Assembly (NCBI RefSeq): GCF_024172085.1
Contig: NZ_JAMZDZ010000001.1
Location: forward strand, 8,060,001 to 8,124,000
Length of the DNA: 64,000 bases
Origin: Hamadaea flava
Lineage (GTDB): Bacteria > Actinomycetota > Actinomycetes > Mycobacteriales > Micromonosporaceae
Direction: 5' to 3'
The notes below the pieces were generated by a model. The model was given only the letters and a program-made list of their open reading frames with translations. It searched no databases and had not been told where the DNA came from. Positions 59,868 through 64,000 of the stretch are shown in pieces. The translations under genes were made by a program, and so were the position numbers. The stretch's first letter is position 1. Every line of letters starts with the position of its first letter.

Positions 59868-60854
59868 ATGAACCACGGCAGAGCCCGCTTCATCGTGGGC
59901 TTCCTGTTCTTCCCCGTGCTGCTGTACGTGGTCTATGTGATCTGGCCGTATCTCCAGACCATCGGCTACTCGCTGACGGACTGGAACGGCTTCACGCCGG
60001 AGGTGCCGTACGCCGGCTTCGGCAACTACGCCGATCTGCTCAAAGACGAGACCTTCCTGCGATCGCTGTACCACAACGCCGTGATCCTCGTGGTCTATCC
60101 GATCGTCACCATCCTGCTGGCGCTGTTCTTCGCGTTCATGCTCAACGTCGGCGGACGCGGCGACAAGGCGGGCGTACGCGGGGTGGCCGGATCCGGGCTC
60201 TACAAGACGATCTTCTTCTTCCCGCAGCTGCTGTCGATCGCGATCGTGGCGATCCTGTGGAGCCGCATCTTCGAAAGCTCCACCGACACCGGCTTCCTCA
60301 ACGCGCTGCTGGCGAAGGTCGGCATCGTCGACCCGCAGCATCCGCTGCTGTTCCTGGGCGAGACGAACTCCTGGCTGATACCCGGCATCCCGTTCGGCGA
60401 CACCGTCCTGGACGCGCCGGTGGTCCTCTGGTGCTTGATCGTCATCGCCGTCTGGGGCGGCGTCGGTTTCTACCTCGTGCTCTTCTCGGCCGGCATGCAG
60501 TCCGTCCCGAAGGACATCTTCGAGGCCGCGCTGCTCGACGGTTCCACCCGGGGCCAGACCTTCTTCCGGATCACGCTGCCGCTGCTGTGGGAGCAGATCT
60601 CGGTCGCCTGGGTCTACCTGGGCATCGCCGCGCTGGACTTCTTCCTGCTCGCGTACGCGATCGCGCCGCCGAGCATGCAGGCGACCGGGGCGAGCCACGT
60701 GATGAGTTCATGGATCTATCACACCGCGTTCGGCAGCAGCCGCTACGACAAGTTCGGGTACGCCTGCGCGATGGCGGTCGCGATGGCGGCGTTCACCTTC
60801 ATCTTCGCGCTGATCCAGTTGCGGATCACGCGCCGGGAAAAGATCGAGTTCTAG
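59868..60854 (+). CDS. ngcF: Sugar ABC transporter permease (NgcF-like)
   Basis: A 328-residue membrane protein with six helices. The EAA loop that contacts the ATPase is IFEAALLDGSTRGQTFFRITLP (quoted core: EAALLDGSTRGQTFF). The early SLTDWNGFTPE is typical of MalF-like permeases. It pairs with the NgcG-like permease 10 bp downstream. AAGGA lies 9 nt before the ATG. No ATPase gene is in the locus; as with Streptomyces sugar importers, a shared MsiK-type ATPase elsewhere would serve it. Confidence 0.87.
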   Translation: MNHGRARFIVGFLFFPVLLYVVYVIWPYLQTIGYSLTDWNGFTPEVPYAGFGNYADLLKDETFLRSLYHNAVILVVYPIVTILLALFFAFMLNVGGRGDKAGVRGVAGSGLYKTIFFFPQLLSIAIVAILWSRIFESSTDTGFLNALLAKVGIVDPQHPLLFLGETNSWLIPGIPFGDTVLDAPVVLWCLIVIAVWGGVGFYLVLFSAGMQSVPKDIFEAALLDGSTRGQTFFRITLPLLWEQISVAWVYLGIAALDFFLLAYAIAPPSMQATGASHVMSSWIYHTAFGSSRYDKFGYACAMAVAMAAFTFIFALIQLRITRREKIEF

Positions 60855-60864
60855 GGCGGCCGGG

Positions 60865-61809
60865 ATGACCACGACAACCTCGAAACACGCGCTTCCGACC
60901 GCGCCCGGACCGGTGGCGGAGCCGCCGCCGAAGAGCAAGGGCGAGGGCCGCCTCCTCACCGGCTTCTCCCACGTGTTCCTCGCCGTGTGGGGCCTGATGG
61001 TCGGTGTGCCGCTGCTCTGGGCGACGGTGCAGTCGTTCCGGTCCGACGACGAGATCCTGCACCAGCCGTTGAGCCTGCCCGGTTCGTGGCACATCGGCGC
61101 GTTCGGCCGGGCCTGGACCAAGGGCCACATCGGGGAGTACTTCTTCAACACCATCGTCGTGATGACGTTCAGCGTGACGTTGAGCATGCTGCTCGGCGCG
61201 ATGGTGGCGTACGTGCTGGCCCGGTATCGCTTCCCCGGCAACCGGATCGTCTACTACCTGTTCTTCACCGGGCTGGTCATGCCGATCTTCCTCGGGCTGA
61301 TCCCGCTCTACAAGACGGTGCAGAACCTGGCCGCGATGCTCGGCCTGTCCAGCGTCATCGGCCTGAACACCTACGGCGGCCTGATCCTGGTCTACATCGC
61401 GTACTCGCTGCCGTTCACGGTGTTCTTCCTGCACTCGTTCTTCCGTACGCTGTCCACCGACGTCGCGGAGGCGGGCCTGATCGACGGGGCGAGCCACACC
61501 ACGCTGTTCTTCCGCGTGATGCTGCCGATGGCCAAGCCCGGCCTGGTCAGCATCGGCCTGTTCAACATCATCGGCCAGTGGAACCAGTTCATCCTGCCCA
61601 ACCTGCTCATGAAGCCGCAGAGCGGGTTCGAGGAGGGCAAGTTCGTGCTGACCCAGGGCCTGCTCAACCTCGTGAACAACTCGAAGTACGAGACCGACTG
61701 GGCGCGGCTGTTCGCCGGCATGACGCTGGCGATGCTGCCGATCCTGGTGACCTACCTCGTCTTCAACCGCCAGATCCAGGCCGGTCTGACCGGCTCGATC
61801 ACCAAATAG
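60865..61809 (+). CDS. ngcG: Sugar ABC transporter permease (NgcG-like)
   Basis: A 314-residue protein with six helices after a Pro/Lys-rich cytoplasmic start. The EAA loop is VAEAGLIDGASHTTLFFRVMLP (core: AEAGLIDGASHTTLFF). MalG-type partner of the NgcF-like permease. The start is 10 nt after the preceding stop, with GGGCGGCCGGG before the ATG as ribosome site. A terminator follows at 61817, closing the operon. Confidence 0.87.
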   Translation: MTTTTSKHALPTAPGPVAEPPPKSKGEGRLLTGFSHVFLAVWGLMVGVPLLWATVQSFRSDDEILHQPLSLPGSWHIGAFGRAWTKGHIGEYFFNTIVVMTFSVTLSMLLGAMVAYVLARYRFPGNRIVYYLFFTGLVMPIFLGLIPLYKTVQNLAAMLGLSSVIGLNTYGGLILVYIAYSLPFTVFFLHSFFRTLSTDVAEAGLIDGASHTTLFFRVMLPMAKPGLVSIGLFNIIGQWNQFILPNLLMKPQSGFEEGKFVLTQGLLNLVNNSKYETDWARLFAGMTLAMLPILVTYLVFNRQIQAGLTGSITK

Positions 61810-61816
61810 CGCGGAC

Positions 61817-61846
61817 GCTGTGCCCGGCTCACAGGCTGGGCACAGC
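61817..61846 (+). terminator. Terminator of the NgcEFG-like operon
   Basis: GCTGTGCCC (61817-61825) pairs with GGGCACAGC (61838-61846), with a small inner GGC/GCT pairing; followed by AAAC on the plus strand, so no T-run. Confidence 0.7.
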
Positions 61847-61890
61847 AAACCCTTAGCGGGCACATACGCGGCTCCGGGATCGTCGACGGC

Positions 61891-63240
61891 GTGAAGATGA
61901 AGCGCTGGTGGGCCGACGTGGCGGGGTTCGCCGCCGGGCTGACCGTGATCATGGTCGTGGCGCTGTGGGTCGCTCAAGGCGGCGTACAGGAGGTCGCCGG
62001 GGGCGGCTGGGGCGCGGTCGCGGCGGTCGGGCGGCTGACCGGGCTGGTGGCCTCGGACCTGATGCTGCTGCAGGTGCTGCTGCTGGCCCGGATTCCCTGG
62101 GTCGAGCGGGCCTTCGGGCAGGACCAGCTGGCCCGGTGGCACCGCTGGGTCGGGTTCACCTCGTTCCATCTCATGCTCGCCCACATCGTGCTCATCACCC
62201 TCGGCTACGCCGGGCCGGTGCACGACAACGTGCTGCACACGTTCTGGAACCTGATCACCACCTATCCCGGGATGCTGCTCGCGCTGGCGGGCGCGGCGGC
62301 GATCGTCATGGTCGTGGTGACCTCGATCAAGGCGGCCCGGCGCCGGCTGCGCTACGAGTCGTGGCACCTGCTGCACCTGTACGCGTACCTCGGCGTGGGG
62401 TTGGCGCTGCCGCACCAGTTGTGGACCAGCGCAGACTTCCTCGCTTCCCCGGTCGCGCGGGCGTACTGGTGGACGCTGTGGGCGGCGACGGCCGCGGCGA
62501 TCCTGATCTTCCGTGTCGGACTGCCGGCCTGGCGTACCGCCCGGCATCGGCTGGAGGTCGTCGAGGTGGTCGCCGAAGGGCCGGGCCTCACCTCGGTGTA
62601 CCTCAAGGGCCGGTTCCTGGACCGGCTGCCGGTCCAGGCCGGGCAGTTCTTCCAGTGGCGGTTCCTCGACGGGCCCGGCTGGTCGCGGGCGCACCCGTAC
62701 TCGTTGTCGGGGCCGCCGCGCGAAGACCGGTTGCGGATCACCGTCAAGGATCTCGGCGACGGCAGCGCGCGCGTCGCCACCCTGCGGCCCGGCACCCGCG
62801 TCCTGGTCGAAGGGCCGTACGGCCGGCTCACGGGCGAGGCGTATCGGGGCGGTCCGGTCACGATGATCGCCTGCGGCATCGGCATCACCCCACTCCTCGC
62901 GCTGCTGTGGGACCTGCCCTACCGCGACGGCGAAGCCACGCTCGTCTATCGCGCTCGGTCCGTGCAAGAGCTGGCCTTCCGGTCGGAGATCGAGTGGCTC
63001 GCCGCGCGGCGCGGGCTCCGCGTCGTCACACTCCTCGGTCCGCGCGCCCAGGATTCCTGGTTGCCTCACGGGTACGCCGAGAGCGGCGACCTGGCGGCGC
63101 TGCGTCGCATCGTCCCGGACGCGCGCGGACAGCACCTCTACATCTGCGGCCCCGACGACTGGACCGCCCGGGTGCGGCGCACGGCGGCCGAGGCCGGAGT
63201 CGCGCCGGACCGGGTTCACGTCGAGCACTTCGCCTGGTGA
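61891..63240 (+). CDS. Membrane ferric/flavo-reductase-like protein
   Basis: A 449-residue protein. Residues 1-210 hold six helices with His residues spaced for two haems (RWHRWVGFTSFHLMLAHIV and WHLLHLYAYLGVG), as in ferric reductase-like and NOX-like domains. Residues 215-449 form a ferredoxin-NADP reductase-like unit: FAD motif RAHPYSLSGPP, NAD-binding MIACGIGITPLLALL and the end YICGPDDWTARVRR. It moves electrons from NAD(P)H across the membrane. It heads a cassette with an FMN-binding protein and ApbE, which supports an outward flavin acceptor. Confidence 0.88.
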   Translation: MKMKRWWADVAGFAAGLTVIMVVALWVAQGGVQEVAGGGWGAVAAVGRLTGLVASDLMLLQVLLLARIPWVERAFGQDQLARWHRWVGFTSFHLMLAHIVLITLGYAGPVHDNVLHTFWNLITTYPGMLLALAGAAAIVMVVVTSIKAARRRLRYESWHLLHLYAYLGVGLALPHQLWTSADFLASPVARAYWWTLWAATAAAILIFRVGLPAWRTARHRLEVVEVVAEGPGLTSVYLKGRFLDRLPVQAGQFFQWRFLDGPGWSRAHPYSLSGPPREDRLRITVKDLGDGSARVATLRPGTRVLVEGPYGRLTGEAYRGGPVTMIACGIGITPLLALLWDLPYRDGEATLVYRARSVQELAFRSEIEWLAARRGLRVVTLLGPRAQDSWLPHGYAESGDLAALRRIVPDARGQHLYICGPDDWTARVRRTAAEAGVAPDRVHVEHFAW

Positions 63241-63272
63241 GACTGAGTAGCAGGAAGCGGTAGGAGGAAGAG

Positions 63273-63779
63273 ATGCGGCGGATCACGCTATGGCTGCTGT
63301 CCACTGTGGCGGCGGTGGTGCTGTTGTTCAGCTACCGCACCAGCACCATGGGCTCCGGCGGTGGTGACACGGTCGCGGTGACGCCCGCGAACACCGCGGG
63401 GGCTGCCAGGGCCACCGGTTCGGGTTCGACCACGCAGCAGCAGACGAAGAGCGGCACGACTAGCGGTGGCACCACGAACGGCACGACCACCACCTCGGGC
63501 AGCAAGACCTACGACGGCTCGGTCGCGCAGACGCGCTGGGGTCCGGTGCAGGTGCGGATCACCGTCGCCAACGGCAAGATCACCGACGTCGAGGCGGTCG
63601 AGTACCCCACCGAGAACCATCGGGACCAGGAGATCAACCAGTACGCCCTGCCGATCCTGCACGACTCGGTGATCTCGCAGCAGAGCGCGAACATCGACAC
63701 CGTCTCCGGCGCGACGGTCACCAGCGAGGGCTACATCCAGTCGTTGCAGGCGGCCCTCGACGCCGCCCACCTGTCATGA
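63273..63779 (+). CDS. Extracytoplasmic FMN-binding domain protein
   Basis: A 168-residue protein with one N-terminal helix (3-20), a long Thr/Gly/Ser-rich linker (about 25-78) and an FMN_bind domain. The covalent flavin site DTVSGAT (142-148) is a clear Dxx(S/T)GAT motif, with Thr148 the expected FMN attachment residue. ApbE, encoded next, is the enzyme that attaches FMN at such sites. It should lie outside the membrane, receiving electrons from the reductase encoded upstream. AGGAGGAAG stands before the ATG. Confidence 0.92.
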   Translation: MRRITLWLLSTVAAVVLLFSYRTSTMGSGGGDTVAVTPANTAGAARATGSGSTTQQQTKSGTTSGGTTNGTTTTSGSKTYDGSVAQTRWGPVQVRITVANGKITDVEAVEYPTENHRDQEINQYALPILHDSVISQQSANIDTVSGATVTSEGYIQSLQAALDAAHLS

Positions 63780-64000
63780 CCGTGCCGGCGGCTGGGTTCG
63801 TCCAGCGGGCCTGGGTCGAGCAGATCATGGGATTGCCGATCAGCGTCCACCTGCGGGGCGCCGATCCGGCCACGCCCGCTGTCGAGGCCGCGGTGACGGC
63901 GTATTTCGCCGAACTGCGGCGTGCCGACGACATCTTCAGCACCTATCGCGCCGACAGCGAGATCAGCCGCTGGCAGCGCGGCGAGCTGACCCTGGCCGCT
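63776..64000 (+). CDS. apbE: FAD:protein FMN transferase (ApbE), 5' part
   Basis: The frame opens at ATG 63776, overlapping the stop of the FMN-binding gene by 4 nt, and runs out of the window, so only the first 75 residues are seen. The segment EQIMGLPISVHLRG, then AELRRADDIFSTYRADSEISRWQRGE (core: DDIFSTYRADSEISRW) is the typical ApbE N terminus. It transfers FMN from FAD to Thr in Dxx(S/T)GAT motifs, which its neighbour carries. Confidence 0.85.
   Translation, partial: MTVPAAGFVQRAWVEQIMGLPISVHLRGADPATPAVEAAVTAYFAELRRADDIFSTYRADSEISRWQRGELTLAA

Noticed and set aside
59868-61809. An ABC ATPase belonging to the NgcEFG-like operon
   Set aside because: No Walker A or LSGGQ motif occurs in or near the operon; family knowledge suggests a shared MsiK-type ATPase elsewhere.
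60826-63228. A very long open frame on the minus strand opposite the permease and reductase genes
   Set aside because: It is an antisense shadow of high-GC genes: its product is a low-complexity Arg/Gly/Asp/His-rich string without domains, while the plus strand encodes clear ABC permease and reductase proteins.
1-64000. Transposase, integrase, tRNA or rRNA genes, and prophage genes
   Set aside because: I looked for IS-like transposase motifs, tRNA cloverleaf sequences and phage structural genes on both strands and saw none. Short or divergent tRNA genes could still be missed by eye.

Overview
The window is a contiguous 64 kb piece of a very GC-rich actinobacterial chromosome. Third codon positions are mostly G or C, GTG and TTG starts are common, many gene pairs overlap by 4 nt, and there are several NarL-type two-component systems and two-component/ECF regulators. 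Gene content (CU044_5270-type protein behind an ECF sigma factor, DUF6529-like and DUF6069-like proteins, NgcEFG-type sugar transporter, RHS protein with a long secretory N terminus) fits Micromonosporaceae or a close relative. That placement is an inference; no rRNA or tRNA gene is present to confirm it.

Layout. 1-5.3 kb: end of an ABC permease, a winged-helix protein, a ComB-like phosphatase and a partner-switching signalling set (ATPase, SpoIIE-type phosphatase, STAS). 5.3-13.1 kb: a 7-kb secreted RHS/YD-repeat protein whose low-GC, Cys-rich C terminus is followed at once by a 67-residue two-helix membrane protein, which looks like a polymorphic toxin with its immunity gene; a strong terminator closes the unit. 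13.1-18.7 kb: secreted hydrolase, a phosphoesterase-MFS-propeller operon and small membrane proteins. 18.7-24.9 kb: PadR regulator with its membrane partner, a secreted beta-helix protein, YbjQ, a second ATPase regulator, and a Ser/Thr kinase carrying a CBM2-like extracellular domain. 25.1-30.8 kb: a sortase-type VWA/SpaA-like surface protein, two small proteins, a NarL two-component system, and a GlsB-like protein. 30.9-36.7 kb: GT-C-like membrane protein and sugar epimerase, divergent from a tightly overlapping operon (GT2, DUF2064, methyltransferase, membrane molybdopterin oxidoreductase, membrane protein). 36.8-42.8 kb: carboxymuconolactone decarboxylase and ECF41 sigma factor with mirror-image promoters, an OmpR two-component system, SMR efflux pump with TetR, and an ECF sigma factor with its CU044_5270 partner. 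42.9-50.6 kb: alcohol dehydrogenase, MFS, TrkA-C/CPA2 antiporter pair, GntR, M23 peptidase, degenerate inositol-phosphatase homologue and a small secreted protein. 50.8-55.8 kb: DUF488 and a histidine kinase-regulator-histidine kinase set. 55.8-64 kb: secreted beta-helix protein, RpiR regulator with an NgcEFG-like amino-sugar importer, then a membrane flavoreductase, FMN-binding protein and ApbE (cut by the window end), which together look like an extracytoplasmic flavin electron-transfer module.

Between genes lie at least three kinds of long interspersed palindromes and several short tandem repeats. One palindrome sits in frame inside a membrane-protein gene. A bias towards GTAC-containing codon pairs is visible by eye along the whole window. 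All functional names are from sequence reading only; no database search or structure prediction was run.
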